Below, one piece after another: positions 42,993 through 52,153 of a stretch of DNA of 64,000 nucleotides. Under the pieces are notes generated by a model, which made no database searches, had not been told where the DNA came from, and saw only the letters and a list, made by a program, of their open reading frames with translations. Positions within the stretch are counted from its first letter, which is position 1; every line of letters starts with the position of its first letter. The stretch lies in the NCBI GenBank assembly GCA_965652145.1, contig CBFGTV010000006.1:15468-79467 (forward strand). Reading direction: 5' to 3'. The stretch is from CBFGTV01 sp965652145. Lineage in GTDB: Bacteria; Bacillota; Clostridia; Peptostreptococcales; Natronincolaceae. The translations under genes were made by a program, and so were the position numbers.

Positions 42993-43871
42993 TTAGTACC
43001 TCCTATTCCTTCTGATCTCTAATAGAAGCTGCAAATAGCTCTCATATCGACCAGGGGCAATCTTACCTCTCTCTACTGCTTCCTTGACACCGCAGTGGGG
43101 TTCATTTTCATGGATACAGCTGGAAAACCGGCAGTATTCCATTGGTTCGATGAATTCCCGAAAACAATGGGCTAAATCCTGCTCCTCGATAAAATCTACA
43201 TTTAAGGAGCTAAAGCCGGGGGTATCCACCACCCAACCGCCCCCCTCCAGGGGAATCAGCTCAACATGGCGGGTTGTGTGCTTTCCCCGCTCAGTTTTAG
43301 AACTGATGGCACCGGTTTCTAAAACAAGATTACTTTGTATCTTGTTTAAAAGGGTAGACTTGCCAACCCCCGAAGGGCCTGCAAAGACCGTCGTTTGATT
43401 TGCTAAATATTTTTTTAGCTTGTCAAGGGTCAGCTCCTGAAGCTTTGTTGTGAAAATCAAGGGATAGCCTGTCGGTTTGTATATCGCTTCAATGGCCTCC
43501 AGATATGGGGCCTGGGCCAAATCAATCTTATTAATTACAATAATAATCTGAAGCCCCCGACTTTCTGCCAAAACTAAAAAACGATTCAGTAAAGACAGAT
43601 TAGGCTCAGGCTGGGTGGCTGCAAAAACCACCACCGCCTGATCCACATTGGCTACAGGGGGCCTGATTAATTCTGTTTTTCTGGTTTTGATTTCTTCAAT
43701 AACCCCTAATCCCTTAGATTCATCGGTTATGCTAAAGGACACGTAATCCCCCACCATGGGCACCAGCTTATTTTTCCTGAATATACCCCTGGCCTTACAT
43801 TCATAAACCCTTTCACCAAGGTCTACGTAATAGAATCCGCCGATCCCCTTAATAATCCTGCCTGCTTCCAT
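42993..43871 (-). CDS. rsgA: ribosome small subunit-dependent GTPase A
   Basis: 292 aa circularly permuted GTPase of 30S maturation: N-terminal OB domain, INKIDLA (G4) near 116, GPSGVGKSTLLNKI (G1) near 165, DTPGFSSL (G3) near 212 and a C-terminal zinc knuckle (CRFSSCIHENEPHCGV). GGGAGG at the ATG. Confidence 0.97.
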   Translation of the reverse strand: MEAGRIIKGIGGFYYVDLGERVYECKARGIFRKNKLVPMVGDYVSFSITDESKGLGVIEEIKTRKTELIRPPVANVDQAVVVFAATQPEPNLSLLNRFLVLAESRGLQIIIVINKIDLAQAPYLEAIEAIYKPTGYPLIFTTKLQELTLDKLKKYLANQTTVFAGPSGVGKSTLLNKIQSNLVLETGAISSKTERGKHTTRHVELIPLEGGGWVVDTPGFSSLNVDFIEEQDLAHCFREFIEPMEYCRFSSCIHENEPHCGVKEAVERGKIAPGRYESYLQLLLEIRRNRRY

Positions 43872-43918
43872 TCAAAACCTCCCGGGTATTGTAATCTGAC
43901 CCTTTAAAGCTTAATTGA

Positions 43919-45880
43919 TTAGTATTTAACACTATGTGGCGCATAAAACTCATTATTAACATAGATTTCATAGTCCTGATCGCTGGTAATGGTCACAGGA
44001 AAACTAACATATTTGCCATCACGATCGATGTCCCGCCGAATGCTTTGAACCTTTTGCCTGCCCTGGGGCGTTACACTGTATAAATCCACCGTCACAACGC
44101 CGGTGAAGGGGGTTAATTCAATGTTAATGGTTTTGGTTTTGGCATTGGCGTTCACTTCATTATCATCCCCATTTTCGTCTCCATTGCCTGGCTCATGGTT
44201 ATCTACCGGCTCCGGCCCTTTGCTGACGACTAGATTAATGGTTGTTTTTTCCTCCACCATGCTGTTGGCAGCTTCGCTCTGGTCCATAACAATGTTGGGG
44301 GCATACTGATCACTATACTCCGCCTTAACCTCACCCCGCACCAGGTTATACTGAGCTAAGATCTCTTCGGCCCTTTCAAGGGGCAGATTAACCAGATTAG
44401 GCATACGAATTTCTACCACCTCCGGGCCGCTGCTGACCCAATATTCCACCACTGTATATTCAGGTACGCTCTCCTGGGGCTTCGGTTTTTGATCAATGAC
44501 GGTACCGATGGGGTAGTCACTGGCCTCCTCGTATCGTTTGCCCTCCAGCTTAGCATCCCGAAGCTTCAAGGGAACATCCATTTCACTTTCCATAATCAGG
44601 TTGGGAACCCTGGTTTCAGGCTGCCCAAGGCTAATTGTCAAGGTTACCCTTGCTCCTTCCTTAACTTTAATTCCCTCAGAGGGCCTTTGATTACTCACCT
44701 GGCCTTCCGGTACCTCTCGATTATTTTCTTCATTCCATTCCAGGATAAAATTATGCTTTTCAGCCAGTTCCTCAGACTCGGCCTTTGTCAGGCCTATAAA
44801 TTTCGGCATTTCAATTTCATCACTTCCCCTAAGGAGTCCGCCCAGGTAAAAGAACCCAAAGGTGAACAGCAATGCCGCCAATAGGGCTGCCAGAATTGCC
44901 GATACCACGATCCCTTTATTGACACGCTTTTTTGTTTTTAGAGGCTGATCCTTTTTAACAGGCTCCTTATGGACGGGCTCCAGGTCCCTCTCACTGATGG
45001 CAGGAATCACCTGGGTAGGAGAATCCACCTCACTGACAGACTGCCCCAAGGGATAAGCGTGGGGGTCCTTTTTTAACTGGTTTAATTCCACCAAAAGCTC
45101 CTCTGTATTTTGGAATCGTGAGGACTGCTTTTTTTCCATTAATCTTAAGATAATATCCGACAGCCGCTGGGGCAGCTCAGGACGATACTCAACCGGTGGG
45201 GTAGGTGCCTCTTGAATATGCTTTAAGGCAATGCTAATGGGGCTCTCTCCTTCAAAGGGCACCCTTCCGGTGGCCATTTCATACATCACAATTCCCAAGG
45301 AATATAGATCAGACTTTTCATCGGTATAGCCTCCCCTGGCCTGCTCCGGAGAAAAATAATGAACAGAGCCTATGACACTGCCTGCATTGGTTATGGTAGA
45401 TGAGGTGGCTGCCAAGGCAATACCAAAATCAGTTACCTTTGCCCGGTTATCATGGGTTATCAATATATTATGGGGTTTAATGTCCCGATGTACAATATGA
45501 TTATGATGGGCATGTCGAAGGGCATATGCAATCTGCTTGCTGAAATCGATGATTTCATCAAAGCCCAGGGACCCCTTTTCCTTAATAAGCTCCTTCAGGG
45601 TTTTTCCCGCTACATATTCCATAACAATATAGTATATATCCTGTTCTTCTCCTACATCATAAATGTTTACAATGTTTGGATGGGACAAACTGGCAGCAGC
45701 CTGAGATTCTCGTTTGAATTTATCAATTAAATCCTTATCGTTGGTAAAGTCGGATCTAAGTATTTTTACTGCCACATACCGATTCAACAGATGGCATTTC
45801 GCCTTATAGACAACGGCCATACCGCCTCCACCGATTTTTTCAACAATTTCATAGCGATTACCTAATATTTTACCAATCAT
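43919..45880 (-). CDS. prkC: PASTA-domain Ser/Thr protein kinase PrkC
   Basis: 653 aa from the ATG at 45880 (MIGKILGNRYEIVEKIG), 5 bp after the stp stop. Cytoplasmic kinase domain (1-270) with GGGGMAVVYKA loop, catalytic HRDIKPHNIL and DFGIA; a basic linker; one membrane segment near 327-350; then three extracellular PASTA repeats (about 360-560) that bind peptidoglycan. Beyond them come an acidic Asn/Glu/Asp-rich linker and a further beta-rich domain of about 70 residues, which is not in the B. subtilis protein. Paired with Stp, RsgA and Rpe in the usual order. Confidence 0.96.
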   Translation of the reverse strand: MIGKILGNRYEIVEKIGGGGMAVVYKAKCHLLNRYVAVKILRSDFTNDKDLIDKFKRESQAAASLSHPNIVNIYDVGEEQDIYYIVMEYVAGKTLKELIKEKGSLGFDEIIDFSKQIAYALRHAHHNHIVHRDIKPHNILITHDNRAKVTDFGIALAATSSTITNAGSVIGSVHYFSPEQARGGYTDEKSDLYSLGIVMYEMATGRVPFEGESPISIALKHIQEAPTPPVEYRPELPQRLSDIILRLMEKKQSSRFQNTEELLVELNQLKKDPHAYPLGQSVSEVDSPTQVIPAISERDLEPVHKEPVKKDQPLKTKKRVNKGIVVSAILAALLAALLFTFGFFYLGGLLRGSDEIEMPKFIGLTKAESEELAEKHNFILEWNEENNREVPEGQVSNQRPSEGIKVKEGARVTLTISLGQPETRVPNLIMESEMDVPLKLRDAKLEGKRYEEASDYPIGTVIDQKPKPQESVPEYTVVEYWVSSGPEVVEIRMPNLVNLPLERAEEILAQYNLVRGEVKAEYSDQYAPNIVMDQSEAANSMVEEKTTINLVVSKGPEPVDNHEPGNGDENGDDNEVNANAKTKTINIELTPFTGVVTVDLYSVTPQGRQKVQSIRRDIDRDGKYVSFPVTITSDQDYEIYVNNEFYAPHSVKY

Positions 45881-45884
45881 GTCC

Positions 45885-46640
45885 TCACCTACCTTCTTTA
45901 TCTTCAATATTCTTTACCACCATGACTGTAATATTGTCATAGCCTCCCCGTTGATTTGCCAGGGCCACCAAGGCTTCACAGCACTCATTGGGGTCATCGG
46001 TTTGAAGCACCATTTGCTCTATTTCATAGGAATCAACAAAATTACTTAATCCATCGCTGCAAAGTATAAGAATATCTGATTCAACAAAGTCCACTTCACT
46101 GATATCTACCTTTACCTGGAGGTCGGTCCCCAGGGCCCGGGTAATAATATTTTTTTGAGGGTGCTTCATGGCTTCTCTTTCTGATATGCTGCCTCTTCTC
46201 ACCAATTCTGCCACTAGGGAATGGTCCTGGGTAATTTGCCGAATCTCTCCTTGACGAATTAAGTAGGCTCGACTGTCACCCACATGGCCCAATAAAAGAC
46301 GATTACCCGCCTTAAGGGCTAGGGTAGCAGTGGTGCCCATACCATCACAGCTAATATCCTCCCTGGCCCTTTCCAATATGCTCCGGTTGGCCCGGTTAAA
46401 AGCCTCCAGCAGAATCCCCTTCAGCGATTCTGTTTCCAGGACTTCAAGTTCATCGGCAATATATTTTACAATATGCTCCTTTATCGTATGAATGGCAATT
46501 GAGCTGGCTACTTCGCCCCCATTATGGCCGCCCATTCCGTCGGCAACCATAAAAAGCTGTATATCTTCATCAATCATACAATAATTATCTTGATTGATTT
46601 CCCGTACCTTTCCGACATCTGTCACTACACCAACCTTCAT
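45885..46640 (-). CDS. stp: PP2C-type protein phosphatase Stp (PrpC)
   Basis: 251 aa from the ATG at 46640, behind GGAGGGG. Metal-dependent phosphatase that reverses PrkC. Motifs: VREINQDNY, VADGMGGHNGGEVAS, LGHVGDSRAYLI, TQDHSLV and CSDGLSNFVD, and DNITVMVV at the end. Confidence 0.97.
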   Translation of the reverse strand: MKVGVVTDVGKVREINQDNYCMIDEDIQLFMVADGMGGHNGGEVASSIAIHTIKEHIVKYIADELEVLETESLKGILLEAFNRANRSILERAREDISCDGMGTTATLALKAGNRLLLGHVGDSRAYLIRQGEIRQITQDHSLVAELVRRGSISEREAMKHPQKNIITRALGTDLQVKVDISEVDFVESDILILCSDGLSNFVDSYEIEQMVLQTDDPNECCEALVALANQRGGYDNITVMVVKNIEDKEGR

Positions 46641-46713
46641 AAACACCCCTCCTAACCCTGTATATTATTCTACATCCTTCGATAAAATCCTTTTCCAGGA
46701 ATTATACTAAATG

Positions 46714-47760
46714 CTACCGTATCACTTCCTGCCCTCTCATATACCGGTTTCTAAGCTGCCCGCAGGCCGCTTGAATGTCAGCCCCTAATTCTCTTCTAAG
46801 GGTTGTCTCTATGCCTGCCCCTTTTAAAATCCCAGCAAAGACCTTGATTCGATCCTGATGGGATTTTCGATAGGGGCTTTCATCCACCTGATTAACCGGA
46901 ATTAAGTTCACATGACATAAAAGCCCTTTTAAAAGATACGCCAGTATTCGAGCATCCTCCTCCTGATCATTTTCCCCATCTATTAAAGCATATTCAAAGG
47001 TAATTCTTCGATTGTTTTTTTTCAAATAGTATTGACAGGCTTCTATTATATCATAAATACTATATTTTTGTGCAATGGGCATCATCTTCTGTCGTTTTTC
47101 ATCGGTGGCGGCGTGGAGGGATATGGCTAAATTTATAGGAATTTTCAAATCAGCCAGGGCCTTTATTTCGGGGACTAGGCCACAGGTGGAAATGGTAATA
47201 TGCCGATTTCCTATATTCAGTCCATCCTCATCATTTACGTTTTTCAAAAACCTTGTCATTTCCTTGAAATTATGAAGGGGTTCGCCGCTTCCCATCATAA
47301 CAATATTCGATATCCGCTTTCCCAGGTCGGCCTCCATGGTTAAGAGCTGCCCGATCATTTCACCAGCGGTTAAATTCCTTACCAGCCCCCCCTTGGTAGA
47401 GGCACAGAAGCTGCAACCCATACCACAGCCTACCTGGGATGAAATACAAGCCGTTAGTCCATGCTTATATTCCATAATCACCCCTTCTATTATATTACGA
47501 TCCTCCAGTAAAAATAAGTACTTAGTTGTTCCGTCAGTCCTGGAAACCAGCTTGGTTTCTATTTTTATTTCATTGATATGGGCCTTTTCCTTCAGCTGAT
47601 CCCGCAGCGCCTTCGATATATTGGTCATTTCGTCGAAGGATTGAACCCCCCGATGAAGCCATTGAAAAATTTGTTTTCCTCTGAACTTTTTCTCACCTAA
47701 GGCTACGATAAATTCCATCAGCTCTTCCTTGGTTAAGCTTAATAAATCGACCAAATTCAT
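46714..47760 (-). CDS. rlmN: 23S rRNA/tRNA (adenine-C2)-methyltransferase RlmN
   Basis: 348 aa radical SAM enzyme making m2A2503 in 23S rRNA and m2A37 in tRNA. Cluster motif GCGMGCSFCAST (CxxxCxxC) near 116, GEPLHNF, then the C-terminal methyl-carrying cysteine in AACGQL. ATG with GAAGGGAG. Confidence 0.97.
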   Translation of the reverse strand: MNLVDLLSLTKEELMEFIVALGEKKFRGKQIFQWLHRGVQSFDEMTNISKALRDQLKEKAHINEIKIETKLVSRTDGTTKYLFLLEDRNIIEGVIMEYKHGLTACISSQVGCGMGCSFCASTKGGLVRNLTAGEMIGQLLTMEADLGKRISNIVMMGSGEPLHNFKEMTRFLKNVNDEDGLNIGNRHITISTCGLVPEIKALADLKIPINLAISLHAATDEKRQKMMPIAQKYSIYDIIEACQYYLKKNNRRITFEYALIDGENDQEEDARILAYLLKGLLCHVNLIPVNQVDESPYRKSHQDRIKVFAGILKGAGIETTLRRELGADIQAACGQLRNRYMRGQEVIR

Positions 47761-47807
47761 TCTCCCTTCAAACCCATGGGGTTATATTATAAAATTGTTG
47801 TAAGTCT

Positions 47808-49142
47808 CTACAGCCGGGTGAGCTTTGCCATAAAAAAGCCATCGGTATGATGTACATTGGGATATAGTTGAACCATATCTCCCTGCATCTGGCCGGGTAT
47901 CAATTTTCTATATTGTTGCCCTAAATTTTGTAATTGAAACCCCTCCGTATCCTTTAAAAAGGCCTTCACAACCCCTTCATTTTCTCTGGGATCAATGGTG
48001 CAGGTGCTGTATACCAGACTTCCCCCTTGCTTTACATATTTAGCGGCATTTTTTAATATTTTCAATTGAAGCCCTGTGATTTCGTCAATATCGTCAGGCT
48101 TTTTTCGATATTTAATTTCCGGCTTTCTTCTTATAATCCCCAAGCCTGAGCAGGGGGCATCCACCAGTACCCCATCGGCCTGTTCAATCAGGCTTTCATC
48201 CAGCTTTAATGCATCAAATTCCTGGGCCTTGACAATGTTGGCTCCCAGACGTTTAATATTTCCCTTGATCAGCTTCACCTTATGGGGGTAAATATCCCGG
48301 GCCAATATTTCTCCCTGATTATTCATTAATTGAGCCAAATGAGTGGCCTTTCCCCCCGGAGCACTGCATACATCCACCAGTAAATTACCGGCCTTTGGGT
48401 CCATTATTCGACTAATTAGCATAGAACCGAAATCCTGAATATACAAAAGCCCCTGTTGGAACAAGTCTAACTCCGTTAAAGAGGCAACTCCCTTTATAAC
48501 CAGAGCCTCTTCAAGGTGAGGACTCTTATCAACCTCGAAGCCCTGGTCGATCAAGGAATTGATACAATTTTCAACAGTGGTTTTCAAGGTGTTGACCCTT
48601 ACGTTAACTGTAGGTCTTTCATTATTGGCCTTCAAAAGACCTTCGGTAAATTCAAAGCTAAAATGATTTAAAAATTGTTCCACCATCCACTGGGGATGGG
48701 AATATTTGATTGACAGATAAGCCACCGGATGGTTGTTTGAGTCAGGCATTTTAATTTTTTCCGGATTTCTGATAATATTTCTCAAAATACCATTAACAAA
48801 GCCCGCAGAACGCTTTGCGTATTTTTTCGCCAGATTGACCGACTCATTTACTGCCGCAGAGGCAGGTACCTTGTCCAAAAATAATATCTGATAGGTTCCC
48901 ATCCGAAGCAAATTTAAGGTCATGGGGTGAATTTTTTTGAGCTTTACCGATGAATAGGCTTGTATGACATAATCTATATATATTAAATTTTCCAGTACAC
49001 CATAGACCAGTTCGGTCATAAAGCCCTTGTCCAGGGGCCGATAGCCTGGCTCCTTCAGTTCTCTGTTAAGGGCCAGATTGGAATAGGCCTCCTTTGACTC
49101 AATTTCATAAAGTACCTTTAAAGCACCTTCCCTTGCATTCAT
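47808..49142 (-). CDS. rsmB: 16S rRNA (cytosine-967-C5)-methyltransferase RsmB
   Basis: 444 aa. N-terminal NusB-like RNA-binding domain (1-140), C-terminal methyltransferase with VDVCSAPGGKATHLA, DAPCSGLGIIRRKPE and the catalytic YSTCT cysteine. AGGAGG before the ATG. A terminator-like hairpin separates it from yugP. Confidence 0.97.
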   Translation of the reverse strand: MNAREGALKVLYEIESKEAYSNLALNRELKEPGYRPLDKGFMTELVYGVLENLIYIDYVIQAYSSVKLKKIHPMTLNLLRMGTYQILFLDKVPASAAVNESVNLAKKYAKRSAGFVNGILRNIIRNPEKIKMPDSNNHPVAYLSIKYSHPQWMVEQFLNHFSFEFTEGLLKANNERPTVNVRVNTLKTTVENCINSLIDQGFEVDKSPHLEEALVIKGVASLTELDLFQQGLLYIQDFGSMLISRIMDPKAGNLLVDVCSAPGGKATHLAQLMNNQGEILARDIYPHKVKLIKGNIKRLGANIVKAQEFDALKLDESLIEQADGVLVDAPCSGLGIIRRKPEIKYRKKPDDIDEITGLQLKILKNAAKYVKQGGSLVYSTCTIDPRENEGVVKAFLKDTEGFQLQNLGQQYRKLIPGQMQGDMVQLYPNVHHTDGFFMAKLTRL

Positions 49143-49198
49143 GAAAAGCCTCCTTAGTTTATCCTTCTAATGTTATTTATTTCCATATGTCATATCTC

Positions 49199-49247
49199 GA
49201 AAAAGCCAGCGCTACCACGTATGGTTTATACGTTTTGTCGCTGGCTT
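49199..49247 (-). terminator. terminator after yugP with an elaborate conserved-looking hairpin
   Basis: AAGCCAGCG/CGCTGGCTT (49203-49211 with 49239-49247), internal loop, inner ACGTAT/ATACGT stem, then TTTTT on the minus strand. The internal loop and inner stem (CAAAACGTA and TACGTGG) closely resemble those of the hairpin at 3511-3550, while outer stem bases differ in a compensatory way. Confidence 0.8.
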
Positions 49248-49287
49248 ACTTCTTTTCTAGGGCTGACTGATCAAGCCATGGTAGTTG

Positions 49288-49974
49288 CTATCTTCTGCGG
49301 TCTCTTATGGCCATCAGCCTCAATAGCTGGGCAAGGGCCGTAGCCATGGCAGCTACATAGGTCAAGGCAGCAGCACTCAATACCTTTTTAGAAGGACCGT
49401 ATTCCTCACGGGTGATAAATCCGTTTTCATCCAATAGTCTCAGGGCACGGCTGCTGGCATTGAATTCCACCGGCAGCGTAATGACCGTAAAGGCCACTGC
49501 CACTGTATATAATAATATGCCTATATCGATTACACTGGGATTTCCTAGAAACAAACCTCCAATTACGAAAATCCAGGCAGCAGAGGAACCAAAATTGGCA
49601 ATGGGCACCAGGGCTCCCCGTAAGGTTAGGGGTAAATAGCCCTTGGCATCCTGCAGGGCATGGCCTACCTCATGGGCCGCCACACTGACTGAGGCAATGG
49701 AGCTACTGCTGTAGACATCCCTCGATAGACGCAGCACCTTGCTTCTGGGGTCATAGTGATCGGTTAAATGGCCATTAACCAGCTCAATGGGTACATTGCT
49801 GAGGCCGTTACGATCAAGAATGGCCCTGGCCACATCATAGCCTGTATAACCCTTTAAGGTTCTTACCCTTAAATATTTATTGAAGGAACTTCTCACCTTA
49901 CTTTGGGCATACATGGCAAAAATAATCGCAGGAATCAAATAAATAAACGATGAATCATAGAATGTGTAAAGCAT
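49288..49974 (-). CDS. yugP: YugP-like zinc membrane metallopeptidase
   Basis: 228 aa from the ATG at 49974, 8 nt after AAAGGAG. Neutral zinc metallopeptidase 2 family: zinc site AAHEVGHALQD near 111, membrane segments near the N-terminus and around 130-180. HYDPRSKVLRLS and FNASSRAL are family motifs. Its substrate is unknown. Linked here to a DUF116 gene. Confidence 0.9.
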   Translation of the reverse strand: MLYTFYDSSFIYLIPAIIFAMYAQSKVRSSFNKYLRVRTLKGYTGYDVARAILDRNGLSNVPIELVNGHLTDHYDPRSKVLRLSRDVYSSSSIASVSVAAHEVGHALQDAKGYLPLTLRGALVPIANFGSSAAWIFVIGGLFLGNPSVIDIGILLYTVAVAFTVITLPVEFNASSRALRLLDENGFITREEYGPSKKVLSAAALTYVAAMATALAQLLRLMAIRDRRR

Positions 49975-49979
49975 CTTCA

Positions 49980-50735
49980 TCACTCCTTTATGAAATGTTG
50001 AATGGCAGCTTCAACCTCTTTTAAATCTACCATGGTATTCACACAGGGCCCCTGGGGCCGTTGGTTAATGACAGCCAATACGGGCACTCCCTTTACATCC
50101 ATCAGACCACTGACTAAATCACGCTCACAGGCAATGGCAATGATTGCTCTGGGCTTTCTTTCAAGAATCATTTTCCGGGCCAGGGTACCCCCGGTAACAA
50201 CACAAAACTGAATATTGTATTGATCCTTTAGAGCCATTAGCTGATGGATATTACATAATCCACATCTTTTGCAGTTTTCTACATCGTGGGTAATTTTATG
50301 GGGACAACTGGACTTTTGTAGACAGTGGGGCGTTAAAACCAGTATTTCTTCCCCCTTAAGGTGATAGGTATTCGCCCGAATCAGTCGATTATTTAAAAGG
50401 GTATAGGCCCTTCTTACGGAGTTTTTGTCGGTATTAATCAGCTTACCCATCAATACCAGTAACGGGTAGGTCAGCCGAAGACTAAAGGAGACCAGGGATA
50501 GCATCCCCTTTGGAACCTTTTTATTGTACCATAACATTAATATGGAACAAATTGTGATGATAACTAGCAAGACCAATATGAAAAGAACTGCCATCATTGT
50601 CATTGTAATCAATTTAATTACATCAAATTGATTATGAAGGGACATAAAAATTAAGATTCCCATCAAAATTGTTAAACTGCCTAAAAAGGTTACCAGTATC
50701 CATATGAATTTTTTTTCTATTTGATTCTGGTTCAA
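49980..50735 (-). CDS. DUF116 membrane protein
   Basis: 251 aa. Two N-terminal membrane segments (about 12-32 and 40-65), then the DUF116 soluble domain with CPHKITHDVENCKRCGLCNI, a possible metal or iron-sulfur site, and VVTGGTLARKMI, AIACERDL and RPQGPCVNT. Function unknown. The start (TTG at 50735) has no good ribosome site, so the N-terminus is uncertain. It follows fmt by 16 bp and precedes yugP by 5 bp. Confidence 0.85.
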   Translation of the reverse strand: MNQNQIEKKFIWILVTFLGSLTILMGILIFMSLHNQFDVIKLITMTMMAVLFILVLLVIITICSILMLWYNKKVPKGMLSLVSFSLRLTYPLLVLMGKLINTDKNSVRRAYTLLNNRLIRANTYHLKGEEILVLTPHCLQKSSCPHKITHDVENCKRCGLCNIHQLMALKDQYNIQFCVVTGGTLARKMILERKPRAIIAIACERDLVSGLMDVKGVPVLAVINQRPQGPCVNTMVDLKEVEAAIQHFIKE

Positions 50736-50751
50736 AGCTTCATTATAAATT

Positions 50752-51687
50752 TTAATCCACCCCTAAAACAGTGTCCTCATCAATCGTATTTCCAATCAAA
50801 TATTCCTTTACGGCCATTCTCTTTCCGCCACTAAATTGAAGTTCTTCAATTGCCAGTAAATCCTTTCCTGTGGCGACATAGATCAGCTCCTTAGTAACCC
50901 GATGAATTTTACCCGGTATAATGTCTTTGGGCCCCGGTTCTACATGGCTTTTCCATATTTTTACCATATTTCCCTGGTAGGTAGTAAAGGCCGATGGCCA
51001 AGGCACTGTTCCACGAATTAAATTTCTAATCTCCTCCGCTTCCCTTTGCCAGTCGATTTTTCCCAGGTCTTTTTTCATTATTGGCGCATAGGTGGCTTCT
51101 TCCTCACCCTGAGGAATTCGCTCCACCTCTCCCCGTTCTATTAAAGCGATGGTTTTACTGAGACATTCTGCCCCCAGCAAGCTTAACCGATCATGAAGCT
51201 GGCCTGCCGTTTCTGTCTCACCAATTTCAGTGGTTTCCTTCAATATCATATCGCCAGTATCAAGGCCCACATCCATATACATGGTCGTGACACCGCTTTC
51301 CTTTTCCCCATTGATAATAGCCCAATTAATTGGGGCCGCACCACGATATTTGGGTAAAAGGGAGGCATGAACATTGATACAGCCAAAGGGGGGAATATCT
51401 AATATTTCCTTTGTTAATATTCGCCCATAGGCCACCACCACAATCATATCCGGGGCTAATTTTTTTATTAGCTCAACTACTTCGGCATCCTTCAAGGAGG
51501 TAGGCTGATATACAGGTATTTCCTTTAAAAGGGCCAATTCCTTCACCGGTGACATTGTCAGCCTGTTGCCCCTTCCTTTGGGTTTATCGGGTTGGGTAAA
51601 AACTGCTGCGATTTCATGACCTTCTTGAATTAATTTTTTTAAGCATGGAACAGCAAAATCTGGTGTTCCCATATAGATTACCCGCAT
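50752..51687 (-). CDS. fmt: methionyl-tRNA formyltransferase
   Basis: 311 aa from the ATG at 51687 (MRVIYMGTPDFAVP) behind AGGAG, overlapping no other gene's core but starting inside the def end. Catalytic NVHASLLPKYRGAAPINWAI near 107 and GVTTMYMDVGLDTGD. Partner of peptide deformylase just upstream. Confidence 0.97.
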   Translation of the reverse strand: MRVIYMGTPDFAVPCLKKLIQEGHEIAAVFTQPDKPKGRGNRLTMSPVKELALLKEIPVYQPTSLKDAEVVELIKKLAPDMIVVVAYGRILTKEILDIPPFGCINVHASLLPKYRGAAPINWAIINGEKESGVTTMYMDVGLDTGDMILKETTEIGETETAGQLHDRLSLLGAECLSKTIALIERGEVERIPQGEEEATYAPIMKKDLGKIDWQREAEEIRNLIRGTVPWPSAFTTYQGNMVKIWKSHVEPGPKDIIPGKIHRVTKELIYVATGKDLLAIEELQFSGGKRMAVKEYLIGNTIDEDTVLGVD

Positions 51688-51697
51688 TTTCTCACTC

Positions 51698-52138
51698 CTA
51701 CTCCTCAATCAAATCAATAAATAAAATTCCGTTTAAGTGATCTATCTCATGACAAAATGCCCGGGCCAACAGATCGGTTCCCTCTATCATAAATTCATTA
51801 CCATGGCGATCCTGGGCCTTTACCTTAACCCATTGAGGCCGGGTAATATCCTCTGAAATGCCGGGAAGACTCAAACAGCCCTCCTGCCCTTTTTGGCTTC
51901 CCTTCGTATCTATTATTTCTGGATTGATCAACTCGATCAGTTCGTCCTCCACATCAATCACGACAATTCTCTTTAATATCCCTATCTGAGGCGCCGCCAG
52001 TCCTACACCATCGGCATCGTACATGGTCTCTGCCATATCGTCCAATAGTTCATGGAGCCTTTTATCAAATTGCTCTACCACCCTGGCTTTTTTTCGTAAA
52101 ATTGGATCCTCATCTGTTCTAATTATCCTAATGGCCAT
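51698..52138 (-). CDS. def: peptide deformylase
   Basis: 146 aa, metal-dependent removal of the N-formyl group. The three motifs are GVGLAAPQIG (44-53), EGCLSLPG (87-94) and HEIDHLNG (129-136). GAGGAGG at the ATG. Order priA-def-fmt is conserved. Confidence 0.98.
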   Translation of the reverse strand: MAIRIIRTDEDPILRKKARVVEQFDKRLHELLDDMAETMYDADGVGLAAPQIGILKRIVVIDVEDELIELINPEIIDTKGSQKGQEGCLSLPGISEDITRPQWVKVKAQDRHGNEFMIEGTDLLARAFCHEIDHLNGILFIDLIEE

Positions 52139-52153
52139 AAGTTTCCTCCTCTA

